64,000 nt of DNA from Roseibium aggregatum IAM 12614 (lineage in GTDB: Bacteria; Pseudomonadota; Alphaproteobacteria; Rhizobiales; Stappiaceae). How positions within the stretch are numbered: the first letter of the stretch is position 1; each line of letters begins with the position of its first letter. The notes beneath the pieces are model-generated. The model was not told where the DNA came from. It did no database searches and was given only the letters and a program-made list of their open reading frames with translations. Both the position numbers and the translations under genes were made by a program. The stretch covers positions 62,001 through 126,000 of the forward strand of contig NZ_AAUW01000018.1 in NCBI RefSeq assembly GCF_000168975.1, given 5' to 3'. Below are positions 18,347-26,999 of this stretch, one piece after another.

Positions 18347-19071
18347 ATATCCCGTTTCTTGCTGCAGATTGCCGTGGTGGCTGCTTGAGCGGACTTTCCA
18401 GTACGGTTACCCGGATGGACCGGGTCAGGGCCCCAGATCGCCTGGTAAGTATCGACGGCCCACCCATTGCGTTGCAGCACAAGCGCGGCGGCCGTCAATC
18501 CCGTCCACCAGAGCGACAACACGAACCACATCCATCGCGGCGCATTTGTTGCCCAGAGTCCGCTGCCGACTGCTCCCATCATCATGACCAGAGCAAGGTA
18601 GCCGAAGATTTTGTGAAAACTTTCAAAAAGCTGCCGTCGGAGCGTCATGTCATAATGATCCCCGCGGAGGGAACCGTCCGGCACCGGGCTGGTCGGGCCG
18701 CCTTTGGTGCCACGCAAGAGGCCCGACAGGCCTTGAAAGCACCCGAGTGCAAGCACGCAATAACCGAATGAACGGTGCATCTGTTCATGGCCCGTGTTCT
18801 GACTGGACAGCAGGACGAGGCAGAGGCCGACTGCCGACAGAACCAGAACCACGCTTTGCCCCATCCAGTGACAGCGCCACCACGTCTTGTTATCCAGCTC
18901 CCGGGGCCAGTTCTGCGAAGGCAGGACTTTGAGATAGCGCGCTGTCAGGATCGCCAACGGTGCAAGGATCCCCCAGCCGAGCACCATGGTGCGGGCGTGC
19001 CAGGACAGGGCAAGCCCGACATCATGGACCCGGTCCGGGTCCATCGGAGAGATCAGCCACTCCAGCATCAT
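18343..19071 (-). CDS. Cytochrome b561-domain membrane protein
   Basis: About 242 residues from ATG 19071. Five or more membrane segments with paired His residues: LSWHARTMVLGWGILAP, WMGQSVVLVLSAVGLCLVLL, HRSFGYCVLALGCFQG, HKIFGYLALVMMMGAVGSGL and a last MWFVLSLWWTGLTAAALV. This resembles the CYB561/ferric-reductase family that carries two b hemes across the membrane. It shares an ATGA overlap with the SMP-30 gene downstream, so the two are co-translated. The longer frame to 19185 adds no recognisable sequence. A role as electron carrier for a sugar-acid oxidation is possible but not shown. Confidence 0.82.
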   Translation of the reverse strand: MMLEWLISPMDPDRVHDVGLALSWHARTMVLGWGILAPLAILTARYLKVLPSQNWPRELDNKTWWRCHWMGQSVVLVLSAVGLCLVLLSSQNTGHEQMHRSFGYCVLALGCFQGLSGLLRGTKGGPTSPVPDGSLRGDHYDMTLRRQLFESFHKIFGYLALVMMMGAVGSGLWATNAPRWMWFVLSLWWTGLTAAALVLQRNGWAVDTYQAIWGPDPVHPGNRTGKSAQAATTAICSKKRDM

Positions 19072-19374
19072 TGGTTGACCGTCCCGGCCGTCCTGATCGG
19101 CCCGCAAACAACGTCGTCTTTGATGATCAAGTTTCCAATCATCGCCCGGCCGATACTCAGGTCCGGCTCCATATTTGGAGCCCAATGCGCATGAAAACTG
19201 GCGATAGCACGATTGAAATGGGTGGAGCGGGCCTTCCGGCTGGTCGAGCCACTGAAGAAACGTAGTGAAGCCATTTCGTGTTCATTTCAGGCGAGCAGAG
19301 TTGGCGAACAGATCAAAAAAGGTGGAGCCGCACGGCTATCCCGCCGCGCGGCCCGCCAACACAGTGATCGGCTA
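19072..19374. other. Intergenic region, 303 bases
   Basis: Separates the sugar ABC genes from b561. A minus-strand frame of 68 codons (19068-19274) ends in an ATGA overlap with b561 but has no ribosome site. A weak terminator-like hairpin follows the binding-protein stop on the minus strand: AGCCG-TG-CGGCT at 19326-19337, then five bases and T6 at 19315-19320. Confidence 0.4.
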
Positions 19375-20424
19375 TTACTGTTTCCAGATCGCCGAATAGG
19401 CGTCGCGATACGGAGTATCGGGATCAAAGGCCGTTGCGTCACCCATTCTTTCCACCCCTTCCTTGGTCACGAGAGCCGGAGACGTGACGTAGCCGGAGCA
19501 CGGTTCGCCCTGGATCGCCCGGTTGAGTTCGTCCACGAGCTGCCAACCTTGCAGGTTCAAGGGTTCGGCAACCGTGATCGCCTGATAGGCGCCGGTCTTG
19601 ATGCGAAAGAAAGCTGCTTCCGAGCCGTCGCCCGCCGATCCTGCCTGCGGACCATCTTCGCTGGATATCCCGGCTGCTGCCAGTGCGGGGCCCATGAAGT
19701 CGAAGTAAAGGTCGTTGATGGCCAGTGCATGGGTCCAGTCGTCACCGTATTTCTGCAGCAAGCTGGTGGTCAGCGGCCCCATGCGGCTGGAGGTATCGGC
19801 AATCGGCGTATCGACATATTCCAGCACCTTGCCGCCGCCAGCCTCGATCGTTTCCTTGATCCGGTCAGCCTTGTCGATGGCAATCTGGTAGGTGGAATCG
19901 GTGAAGATAACCGCTCCGATGTCCTTGCCACCGTCTTCAAGCGCCCAGTTGGCTGCCACTTCCGACACGGTCATGGCGTCGGTCGACACGTTGGCGAAGA
20001 TCCCGCCTGGCGCGTCGCACCCGATCTTCGGCCCGGAGTGCCAGGCAACGATGGGAATGTTCGCGGCCGCCACGTCTTCGAGCGCTGCCTGTTGTTCGAC
20101 AGCATCGAAGCCGTTGATGACGATCCCGTCAGGCTGCAAGGCCAGGGCCTGACCGATTGCCGCCGTGCGGCCCTGAATGGAGCCTGCACCGTCGAGAACA
20201 CGAATGGTCCAGCCGATCTGCGAAGCCGCCTCCTCAACGCCCTTCGATACGCCCAGAATACCGCCATTCTTCATGTCGGCGGCAACGACGACGATCGACT
20301 TGTCCGGCGCACCGGCCGGACCGGTGGTCGGCCCGTCCCATGGCGTTTCCGCAAGAGCCGGGATCCCGGCTGTTGCCAGCATCGTCGTGGCCAGAATTGT
20401 CTTCAGGAATGTACGTTTTTGCAT
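19375..20424 (-). CDS. Sugar ABC transporter substrate-binding protein (ribose/RbsB type)
   Basis: 349 residues, type I periplasmic binding fold. A Sec signal peptide ends at AGIPALA (residues 1-25) and is followed by ETPWDG. SIVVVAADMKNGGILGVSKG, PDGIVINGFDA and IPIVAWHSGP are the sugar-contact strands of the family. ATG 20424 has GGAGGAG five bases upstream; the open frame extends much farther but only over the permease gene in another frame. Last of three importer genes (ATPase, permease, binding protein). The enzymes of the regulon suggest a sugar acid or its lactone as ligand. Confidence 0.92.
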   Translation of the reverse strand: MQKRTFLKTILATTMLATAGIPALAETPWDGPTTGPAGAPDKSIVVVAADMKNGGILGVSKGVEEAASQIGWTIRVLDGAGSIQGRTAAIGQALALQPDGIVINGFDAVEQQAALEDVAAANIPIVAWHSGPKIGCDAPGGIFANVSTDAMTVSEVAANWALEDGGKDIGAVIFTDSTYQIAIDKADRIKETIEAGGGKVLEYVDTPIADTSSRMGPLTTSLLQKYGDDWTHALAINDLYFDFMGPALAAAGISSEDGPQAGSAGDGSEAAFFRIKTGAYQAITVAEPLNLQGWQLVDELNRAIQGEPCSGYVTSPALVTKEGVERMGDATAFDPDTPYRDAYSAIWKQ

Positions 20425-20447
20425 AGTCTCCTCCATTGCATCCAACG

Positions 20448-21470
20448 TTACTTTTTCACCGCCCCCTTGCGGCGCTGCGCGTAACCCGCAATACCGATTG
20501 CAATCAGCAGCGTGACGCCGTTGAAGAGCGGCTCGACCCAGAAAGAGCCTCCGAACTGCTGAATTCCGGAAATACCTACTGCCAGGATCATGACGCCTAC
20601 GATGGTGCCCCAGACATTGACCCGGCCGGGCTTGATGGTCGTTGAGCCCAGGAAAGCACCCACAAGCGCGGGCAGCAGGAACTCCAGCCCGACGCTTGCC
20701 TGGCCGATGCGGAGCTTCGACGCCAGAAGCACACCGGCAAGCGCTGTCATGGTGCCCGATGCCATGAAAGCGCCGATCACATATTTGCGGGTGGGAATGC
20801 CGTTCAGATGGGCCGCGCGCTGGTTCGCGCCGATTGCATAGAGATACCGTCCGACCGGCGTATATTCGAGCGTCAGCCACAAGATGACGGTGATCGCGAT
20901 CAGATAGTACCCGGTGATCGGCAGACCGAAGACGAAGGTTGTGCTGAGTGAAAAGAAACCATCCGGCAAGACCCCCACCATCTGGCGGCCGCCCGTGTGC
21001 CAAAGGGCTATCGCATAAAGAACTGTGCCTGTGCCGAGCGTCGCGATGAAGCTGTCGATCTTGGCGACTTCCACCAGGAGCCCGTTCAGGAATCCGGTGA
21101 ACGCGCCGAGCAGCAGGACGATCATGACGGCCATTGGCCAGGGAATGCCCAGAAGGGTCTGCAAACTGATGGCAAGAATATGCCAGAGCACGATGCCGTA
21201 GCCGACCGTCAGATCGATCCGCCCTGCTGCCATGGGGATCATTGCCCCAAGGGACAGCAGCGCGATGATCGCCTTGTCCGATACGATTGCCCGAAGGTTC
21301 AGGAGTGTCGGAAAGGTCTTCGGCAGCAGGATCGAGAACAGCAGGATCAGCAGCAGCGTCAAGATGACGAGACCATAGACCGGCAGCAGGCGCACAAGTC
21401 TGGCGCGCGTGGTCAAGCCCTGCATTTCCGTTTTGGTCGGCTCAAGCGCGGTGGATTCAAGTGACTGCAT
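20448..21470 (-). CDS. Sugar ABC transporter permease (RbsC type)
   Basis: 340 residues, eight to ten membrane segments. SLGAMIPMAAGRIDLTVGYG near 73 is the RbsC-family entry; the coupling region GANQRAAHLNGIPTRKYVIG and the glycine-rich LLPALVGAFLGSTT follow. Eleven bases downstream of the ATPase stop and 23 bases before the binding-protein start, so all three are one transcript. Confidence 0.92.
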   Translation of the reverse strand: MQSLESTALEPTKTEMQGLTTRARLVRLLPVYGLVILTLLLILLFSILLPKTFPTLLNLRAIVSDKAIIALLSLGAMIPMAAGRIDLTVGYGIVLWHILAISLQTLLGIPWPMAVMIVLLLGAFTGFLNGLLVEVAKIDSFIATLGTGTVLYAIALWHTGGRQMVGVLPDGFFSLSTTFVFGLPITGYYLIAITVILWLTLEYTPVGRYLYAIGANQRAAHLNGIPTRKYVIGAFMASGTMTALAGVLLASKLRIGQASVGLEFLLPALVGAFLGSTTIKPGRVNVWGTIVGVMILAVGISGIQQFGGSFWVEPLFNGVTLLIAIGIAGYAQRRKGAVKK

Positions 21471-21481
21471 GGTTCTTACCC

Positions 21482-22990
21482 TTAAGCGGCGGCAACGTTG
21501 CTGGCCGAAGCGGCCTGAATGAGGTTTTCCGTCGAGAGTTTCGCCCCAGAAAGCTCACCGACGATCGCGCCCTGACTGAAGACGATGGCGCGCTGGCAAA
21601 TCGTTGCGACTTCCTCGAAATCGGTCGAAACCAGCAGGATGCCGACGCCTTCCCGCAGCGCCTTGTTCAAAAGCTCATAGATTTCCGCCTTCGCGCCCAC
21701 ATCGACGCCCGCGGTCGGATCCTCGCAGATCAGAAGCTTGCGTCTGGTCGCCAGCCAGCGCGCAATCACAACCTTTTGCTGGTTGCCACCGGAAAGGGCC
21801 TCGATGGCGAGTGTCTGATCGTTCGGGGACAACGCCACTTCGCGGCCGATCCTTTCAGCTTCCCTGGATTCCGTGTCCGGTGACATGAAGGAAAAAAGGC
21901 TACGGCCGACGGCAGCGGGATTGAGGAAGGTGTTTTCGCGAATGGTCAACGGCATGGCGACGGATTCCTCCGTCCGATCCCGCGCCACCAGACCGATCCC
22001 GCTGTCGAGCGCAGTCTTGGGAGAGCGCAGATCCGGGGCGCCGATGCCAGTGAGCTCTATTTCGCCTTCGTGCGGTTCCAGTCCGTAAAGCGCCCGCGCG
22101 ATTGTCTCGTGCCCTGCCCCGCGCAAGCCCACGAGACCGACGATCTCGTTGCGGTGAAGCGTAAAGTCGACCGGACCGGCGACCCGGGTCGCGAGACCTT
22201 TTACAGACAGGACCGGCGCTCCGGGCGTCTCCGACAGCTTGGTCACCTGCCTGGTCTTGCGCCCGACGATCATGTGCACCAGCTCTTCGGCGTTGGTGTG
22301 CTGGATTGCCCGGACCCCAACGAGTTCACCGTCCCTGAGAACCGCCACGCGGTCTGCGATCTGAAAGATCTCGTCGAGCCGGTGGGACACATAGATCATG
22401 CCAACCCCGGCATCCCTCAGCGGCCGCAAGGCTTCGAACAAACGCGCGACTTCATCCGCCGGCAGAGACGCGGTCGGCTCATCGAGCACCAGGAAATCGC
22501 TATCGACAGCCAGCGCACGGGCAATCGCCACCAGCGATTTTTCCGTTCGCGACAAATCCTGCACCCGTGTGGTGGGACAGAAATCGCAGCCAACCCTGCG
22601 CAGTGCCTCAGCGGCGAACGCCTCGGCGTCCTGCCAATCGATCAGGCCGAACCGTTTCTTGAATCCGAGCGCCAGCGACATGTTCTCGGCAACGGTCATC
22701 CATTCGATCATGCCGAGGTCCTGATGGATGAAGGCGACCGCCTGGTGCTGACCGAAGCCGCCCGGCCGATGCTCGTAAGGTTCACCGTTGATCAGCACGC
22801 GGCCGGCATCCGGCTTGTGAATGCCCCCGAGAATCTTGATGAGTGTCGACTTACCGGCGCCGTTTTCACCCAGAAGCGCAACGATCTCGCCTCGGTCGAC
22901 CGCCAACGAAACGTCCCGGACGGCATAAGTTCCGCCGAAATGCTTCTGAATGCCGTCGAAAAACAGACGGTTTTTCAGATTACCTGCCAC
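21482..22990 (-). CDS. Sugar ABC transporter ATP-binding protein (RbsA type, two ATPase domains)
   Basis: 502 residues with two nucleotide-binding domains. Domain 1: Walker A GENGAGKST, Walker B FLVLDEPTASLP. Domain 2 is the usual degenerate RbsA half: the P-loop position reads GLRGAGHET, the signature is LSGGNQQKV and Walker B is LLICEDPTAGVD. GTG 22990 was chosen because GGGAGG stands six bases upstream; the open frame to 23038 adds 16 residues of no family similarity and has no ribosome site. First gene of the sugar operon; two GTTA-N4-TAAC palindromes lie between it and the divergent LacI gene. Confidence 0.92.
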   Translation of the reverse strand: MAGNLKNRLFFDGIQKHFGGTYAVRDVSLAVDRGEIVALLGENGAGKSTLIKILGGIHKPDAGRVLINGEPYEHRPGGFGQHQAVAFIHQDLGMIEWMTVAENMSLALGFKKRFGLIDWQDAEAFAAEALRRVGCDFCPTTRVQDLSRTEKSLVAIARALAVDSDFLVLDEPTASLPADEVARLFEALRPLRDAGVGMIYVSHRLDEIFQIADRVAVLRDGELVGVRAIQHTNAEELVHMIVGRKTRQVTKLSETPGAPVLSVKGLATRVAGPVDFTLHRNEIVGLVGLRGAGHETIARALYGLEPHEGEIELTGIGAPDLRSPKTALDSGIGLVARDRTEESVAMPLTIRENTFLNPAAVGRSLFSFMSPDTESREAERIGREVALSPNDQTLAIEALSGGNQQKVVIARWLATRRKLLICEDPTAGVDVGAKAEIYELLNKALREGVGILLVSTDFEEVATICQRAIVFSQGAIVGELSGAKLSTENLIQAASASNVAAA

Positions 22991-23052
22991 TGTGTTCCTC
23001 CCAGTCGTCACCGGCTTCCCGCAGTACGCCTCCTCCACAAGGCAAGGATTGA

Positions 23053-23064
23053 GTTACCGGTAAC
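23053..23064. promoter_or_regulatory. GntR/LacI-type operator 1 (sugar ABC promoter)
   Basis: GTTACCGGTAAC, a perfect 12-bp palindrome 63 bases ahead of the ABC ATPase start. It fits the GTTA-N4-TAAC pattern of the LacI-family gluconate repressor operators of enterobacteria and differs from the other three sites here only in the four central bases. Confidence 0.75.
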
Positions 23065-23103
23065 GTAGAGATATCATCCGTCCGAAAAACTCGAAAGTCA
23101 ACG

Positions 23104-23125
23104 AAAAAGTTATCGATAACTTTTT
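23104..23125. promoter_or_regulatory. GntR/LacI-type operator 2 (regulator promoter)
   Basis: Perfect 22-bp palindrome with core GTTATCGATAAC (23109-23120) flanked by A5 and T5, ending 18 bases before the TTG start of the LacI gene. Its position implies that the repressor blocks its own transcription. Confidence 0.8.
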
Positions 23126-23142
23126 ACGGCGCGGAATGTGTT

Positions 23143-24153
23143 TTGAGTAATAAAAACAAAAAGATAAGCCTGTCTGAAGTGGCGGAAGCAGCGGGCGTTT
23201 CGAAAATGACGGCCAGTCGGGTCCTCCGAAACGAAGGCGGGTTCTCCGAGCAGACCAGAGAAAGGGTTCTGGCCGAGGTCGCACGTCTGGGCTATCTGCC
23301 GAACCGCCTTGCCACCGTCTTCTCCGGTGACCAGAAATCCACCTTCATCGGCGTCAGCATTCCGGACCTTGGCAATGAGGTCTTCACGCACGTTCTGGAG
23401 GGCATCGACCGGAAGCTTTGTTCTTTCGGACATCAGACTGTTCTGGGCATGACACAGCGGGCTGCGGGCGAAGAAGAGAAATGGATTGAAACCGTTCTCG
23501 CCTGGCAACCTGCAGGACTGATCCTGACAGGCAGAGCTCATACGAACCGATCGCTTCAGCTCCTGGAAAACGCAAAAATTCCCGTCGTCGAAATCTGGGA
23601 TTTGAACTCAAGCCCGTTCGACATGTGCGTCGGCCTCAACCATTTTGACAGCGGCTACCAGATGGGCCGGTACCTGCTTACCAAGGGCTACACCCGGTTC
23701 GGCTATGTCGGCACCTCTCACGACGCGGCAAATGCGGCGGCCGCTCGCCTCAACGGCTTCGACCGTGCGATAGCCGACGGCTCGGCTTCTCTGAAGAAGC
23801 AGGTTCTGTTGAAGGACGTACCGGGCTTTTACACCGGGTACTACGGCATCGAACAACTGCTTTCCGGCGCTCCGGAAACCGAGGTCGTGTTTTTCCAGAA
23901 TGACAACATGGCTGTTGGAGCGATCCACTTCTGCGAAAGTCAGAAGATTTCGGTGCCCAGGGATCTCGGCATTGCCGGGTGGGGAGAACTTCCCATTGCT
24001 TCCGTTCTTCCCTACCGGCTGACCACGGTGCAGGTGAACCACTTGCGGATCGGCCAGATCGCCTCTGAAAAACTTCTGATGCGGATCAATGGCGACAGCG
24101 CCAGGAAAGTCACGGATGTGGGGTTCCGGCTGATAGAAGGGGAAACGGTTTGA
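23143..24153 (+). CDS. LacI-family repressor, gluconate-repressor (GntR)-like
   Basis: 336 residues. N-terminal HTH ISLSEVAEAAGVSKMTASRV with hinge LPNRLATVFSG, then a periplasmic-binding-like sensor: FIGVSIPDLGNEVFTHVLEG, GLILTGRAHTNRS, PVVEIWDLNSSP, GIAGWGELP. The wording of the sensor domain resembles E. coli GntR, which binds gluconate. TTG start at 23143. It is divergent from the sugar ABC operon, with palindromes GTTACCGGTAAC and GTTATCGATAAC between; the same core occurs ahead of the idonate/gluconate genes and the HbpS-like gene, so this is the likely regulon repressor. Confidence 0.9.
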   Translation: MSNKNKKISLSEVAEAAGVSKMTASRVLRNEGGFSEQTRERVLAEVARLGYLPNRLATVFSGDQKSTFIGVSIPDLGNEVFTHVLEGIDRKLCSFGHQTVLGMTQRAAGEEEKWIETVLAWQPAGLILTGRAHTNRSLQLLENAKIPVVEIWDLNSSPFDMCVGLNHFDSGYQMGRYLLTKGYTRFGYVGTSHDAANAAAARLNGFDRAIADGSASLKKQVLLKDVPGFYTGYYGIEQLLSGAPETEVVFFQNDNMAVGAIHFCESQKISVPRDLGIAGWGELPIASVLPYRLTTVQVNHLRIGQIASEKLLMRINGDSARKVTDVGFRLIEGETV

Positions 24154-24164
24154 GCCGGACGCGC

Positions 24165-25181
24165 CTAGGCGGTCGATCCCCCCACGCTCAAGTTCGGCTC
24201 GATCGAAATATGGACAGGGTCCCTTTCCGTCTTCCCCTCGCCCCTCAGCAGGGAGACGATCAATTCGCCAGCCCGCCGTCCGATATCCGCCGGGTGAGGA
24301 TCAATCGTGGTGAGGGTCGGCAGGCAGATCGAGGAAATGTCATAGGCCCCGAAACCGGCTATGGCGATATCTTCGGGAACCTTCACGCCCTTGCGCGCGC
24401 ATTCCGTTAACGCCCCGAAGGCGGAAAGATCGGAAACGCAAATAACCGCTCCCGTATCCGGGAAGTCCTGCAGCAGCCTGGCCATGGCGTCGGCCCCCTC
24501 GCGCATGGAAATCGGAGGCTCGCCCGCCCCGATCAGGCGCTCCGTCGACAGGCCCAGGTCCGACATTGCCCGGATGAACCCGCGGCGGCGATCCGCACCG
24601 CGCGTGTCACCATCCGTGTCGCCGCCGATGAAGGCAATGCGCTTTCGCCCTGTCCCGACCAGGTGCTTGACCAGGTCATGCATCGTGGCCGCATTGGAAA
24701 ACCCAACCACATGCCCAATCGGGTTCTCGGGCAGATCCCATGTTTCAACGACCGGAATATTCGCTCTGGTGAGCAACTGCCGGGTCCGGTCGGTGTGCCG
24801 TCCACCCGTCAGAACGATGGCTTCCGGACGGCGCCGGAGGAACTGCTCGACGATCTCTTCCTCTTTGTGGATGTCGTAATTGCTGTATCCGAGGAGGACC
24901 TGCAAGTCGGCCAGCTTGAGGCTTTCCGACAAGGCACCAACCGTGTCGGCGAAGTTGGCATTGTTGATTGAAGGGATGGATACGGCAACAAAGCCTGTGC
25001 GCTGCGAGCGGAGGTTGGCCGCCGTGCTGTCGAACACATAACCGAGCTCTTCGGCTATCTGCAGAATACGTTTCCTCGTTTCCTCACCCACGGAAGCATG
25101 CTGTTTGAAAGCGCGGCTGACGGTCATGACGGAGACACCCGCCTTGTCCGCCACATCCTTCATCGTCACCGTTCGCTGCAT
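24165..25181 (-). CDS. LacI-family transcriptional regulator (second)
   Basis: 338 residues: HTH VTMKDVADKAGVSVMTVSRA at the N-terminus, then a sugar-sensing domain with FVAVSIPSINNANFADTVGA, AIVLTGGRHTDRTRQ, PVVETWDLPENPIG and IAGFGAYDI. Related to the first repressor, suggesting similar effectors. ATG 25181 has AGGTGG about eight bases upstream. Its stop faces that of the first LacI gene with 11 bases between. No GTTA-N4-TAAC site is seen in its own promoter region (25182-25285), so it may be controlled differently or bind the shared sites as a second regulator. Confidence 0.9.
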   Translation of the reverse strand: MQRTVTMKDVADKAGVSVMTVSRAFKQHASVGEETRKRILQIAEELGYVFDSTAANLRSQRTGFVAVSIPSINNANFADTVGALSESLKLADLQVLLGYSNYDIHKEEEIVEQFLRRRPEAIVLTGGRHTDRTRQLLTRANIPVVETWDLPENPIGHVVGFSNAATMHDLVKHLVGTGRKRIAFIGGDTDGDTRGADRRRGFIRAMSDLGLSTERLIGAGEPPISMREGADAMARLLQDFPDTGAVICVSDLSAFGALTECARKGVKVPEDIAIAGFGAYDISSICLPTLTTIDPHPADIGRRAGELIVSLLRGEGKTERDPVHISIEPNLSVGGSTA

Positions 25182-25285
25182 GCTGAACCCACCTTTGACC
25201 ATGCGCTTACATACGCAATACGGGTCGGCATTCGCAATTGCCGGAGCCCACCGTCGGGAATTTCAAACAGATCAATTTAGAAGGC

Positions 25286-25618
25286 TCATCCCTCGTACTG
25301 GTTTGCCTGCGTGACGTGATGGTGAATCCGCCCATCGAAGAACTCCGCGACAATATCTCCGGTGACATCCCGTGATCTGCTGCGGACATCGCTGCCGAGA
25401 GCGCCTTCCATGGTGTCCCGGTCCGGATAAGTGATCGCCAAAATCAGCGGAAATTCGGGTGCACCTTCATCGCGTTCCTCACCGAACATCACCCTGACAT
25501 CGCTGTTGCCGGGAAACTGCCTCCAGAGCGGAACCAGCCGGTCTGTCACGGCCGTGCGAAATTGCTCCGTCTTGCCGGGCTTTACGCTGCCTTCGAATAG
25601 CGCGAAACGGGTGATCAT
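25286..25618 (-). CDS. Small ferredoxin-like (dimeric alpha/beta barrel) protein
   Basis: 110 residues with the beta-alpha-beta pattern of NIPSNAP/EthD/monooxygenase-like proteins: MITRFALFEG strand, a helix PGKTEQFRTAVTDRLVPLW, VRVMFGEE strand, LILAITYPDRDTMEGAL. His-rich end GRIHHHVT. ATGA overlap with the upstream 3-hydroxyacid dehydrogenase gene, so it is the last gene of the SDR-gntK-dehydrogenase operon. Function not recognised; small proteins of this fold often handle reactive intermediates or isomerise sugars. Confidence 0.7.
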   Translation of the reverse strand: MITRFALFEGSVKPGKTEQFRTAVTDRLVPLWRQFPGNSDVRVMFGEERDEGAPEFPLILAITYPDRDTMEGALGSDVRSRSRDVTGDIVAEFFDGRIHHHVTQANQYEG

Positions 25619-26502
25619 TCGAATTTCTCCTTGTCAGGACCCTTGAAGTATTCCATCAGCGCAGCCTGGTCCTCGCCGCCCAAACCCGCTGCCGTGAGCA
25701 TTCTGTGAACTTCGGCGCAGACAGCCGTCAGTGGCATGGCGGTGTTGGTTTTCCGCGCCAGATCCTGGGCGCCGTTCAGGTCTTTTACCATGTTGTCGAT
25801 CCGGCCTGTGCGCCGATAGTCGCGCGACACGAAGCGGGGCATGTATTCCTGCAGGATAGCGCTGTCCGCGCGTCCTCCCTTCAGCGCTGCCGGTATCTTT
25901 GCGGCATCGACGCCTGCATCGAGTGCAAGCTGCGTTGCTTCGGCCACCGCAAGAAAGCCAAGGCCGCACAGCACCTGGTTGATCAACTTGGTCGTCTGGC
26001 CCGCACCGACCGGCCCCATGTGGGTGTAATTGGAGCTGACGAATTTCAGGACGTTATGCGCATCCGCGACGTCCTTTTCCGAGCCGCCTGCCATCAGCGT
26101 CAATTCGCCGACAAGTGCCTTGGGCGCACCTCCCGACAGAGGGCTGTCCACCCAGCGCAATCCCCTGACTTCCGCCTTTGCGGCAAGGTCCTTGGTCGCG
26201 CCGGGATCGATTGACGACATGTCGATAATCAAGGTTCCCGCACGAGCGCCATCGGCAACTCCGTTTTCCCCGAAGACCGCCTTCTCCACGATATGCGGGG
26301 CGTTGAGGCTTGTGATGACATAGTCGGAAGCAGAGGCAGCTTCCGCAGCAGAAGCTGCGCTGATGGCGCCTTTTGAAACAAGTGCCGAGACCTTTTCCGG
26401 ATCGAGGTCGAAGACACGGAGAGTGTTGCCTGTTTCCGCGAGGCGTGTTCCGATTGCCCCGCCCATAGCTCCGGCCCCGATCAGGGCCACGTTCACGCTC
26501 AT
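25615..26502 (-). CDS. NAD(P)-dependent 3-hydroxyacid dehydrogenase (3-hydroxyisobutyrate dehydrogenase family)
   Basis: 295 residues. NAD(P) loop ALIGAGAMGGAIGTRLAETG at the N-terminus; substrate loop DSPLSGGAPKALVGELTLMAGG; catalytic Lys in GAGQTTKLINQVLCG. The fold is shared by tartronate semialdehyde reductase, 3-hydroxyisobutyrate and 6-phosphogluconate dehydrogenases. In a gluconate/idonate operon it probably oxidises or reduces a sugar-acid derivative. Four-base ATGA overlaps on both sides show co-translation. Confidence 0.88.
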   Translation of the reverse strand: MSVNVALIGAGAMGGAIGTRLAETGNTLRVFDLDPEKVSALVSKGAISAASAAEAASASDYVITSLNAPHIVEKAVFGENGVADGARAGTLIIDMSSIDPGATKDLAAKAEVRGLRWVDSPLSGGAPKALVGELTLMAGGSEKDVADAHNVLKFVSSNYTHMGPVGAGQTTKLINQVLCGLGFLAVAEATQLALDAGVDAAKIPAALKGGRADSAILQEYMPRFVSRDYRRTGRIDNMVKDLNGAQDLARKTNTAMPLTAVCAEVHRMLTAAGLGGEDQAALMEYFKGPDKEKFE

Positions 26503-26999
26503 GCGATTTCCTTCCGAACGAATGTCTGCAGCGCCGCGACGATCTGGTCCGGCGTCTGGTCGATTGAAACGGCAAAAGCGCGCTCGTCCGGCTCCGGCGG
26601 CTCAAGCGTCTCAAGCTGACTGTCCAGCAGAGCCGTTGGCATGAAATGTCCTTCCCTGTGCGCCATCCGCTCGCGCAGCAGCTCACGCGTTCCTTTAAGG
26701 AACAGAAAGGTAACGGGACGATGCGCATGGGCAATGATCAGCTCGCGGTAGCTTCTCTTCAAAGCCGAGCAGGCGATGAAGGTCACGTCCGAAACATCCC
26801 GCAAGGCCTCACCGACCTGTGCCAGCCACGGCAGACGGTCGGCGTCGGTCAGAGGGATCCCTTTGCTCATCTTCTCGATGTTTTCCTGCGGATGAAGGTC
26901 ATCGCCATCGATGAAGCGACCGCCGACGGCTTCCGCCAGTTTCCTGCCGATTTGGGACTTGCCGCAGCCCGAGACGCCCATGACAACAAAAACCGGCAT
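26499..26999 (-). CDS. gntK: Gluconokinase
   Basis: Phosphorylates D-gluconate to 6-phosphogluconate. 166 residues, as expected for the GntK/IdnK family. Walker A GVSGCGKS at about 8-15, then FIDGDDLHPQENIEKMSKGIPLTD and the ACSALKRSYR block, both diagnostic of gluconokinase, and MAHREGHFMPTALLDSQLETLE. ATG 26999 overlaps the SDR stop (ATGA), and its own stop overlaps the next start; the longer open frame to 27218 only shadows the SDR gene. Sends gluconate into the pentose phosphate or Entner-Doudoroff route. Confidence 0.94.
   Translation of the reverse strand: MPVFVVMGVSGCGKSQIGRKLAEAVGGRFIDGDDLHPQENIEKMSKGIPLTDADRLPWLAQVGEALRDVSDVTFIACSALKRSYRELIIAHAHRPVTFLFLKGTRELLRERMAHREGHFMPTALLDSQLETLEPPEPDERAFAVSIDQTPDQIVAALQTFVRKEIA

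Noticed and set aside
19068..19274. 68-codon minus-strand frame ending in an ATGA overlap with the b561 gene
   Set aside because: No ribosome site before its start and no recognisable protein pattern; the overlap alone can arise by chance.
19375..21003. 542-codon open frame on the minus strand
   Set aside because: Its first 190 codons read the permease gene in a wrong frame; the signal peptide and the ribosome site show that the real gene starts at 20424.
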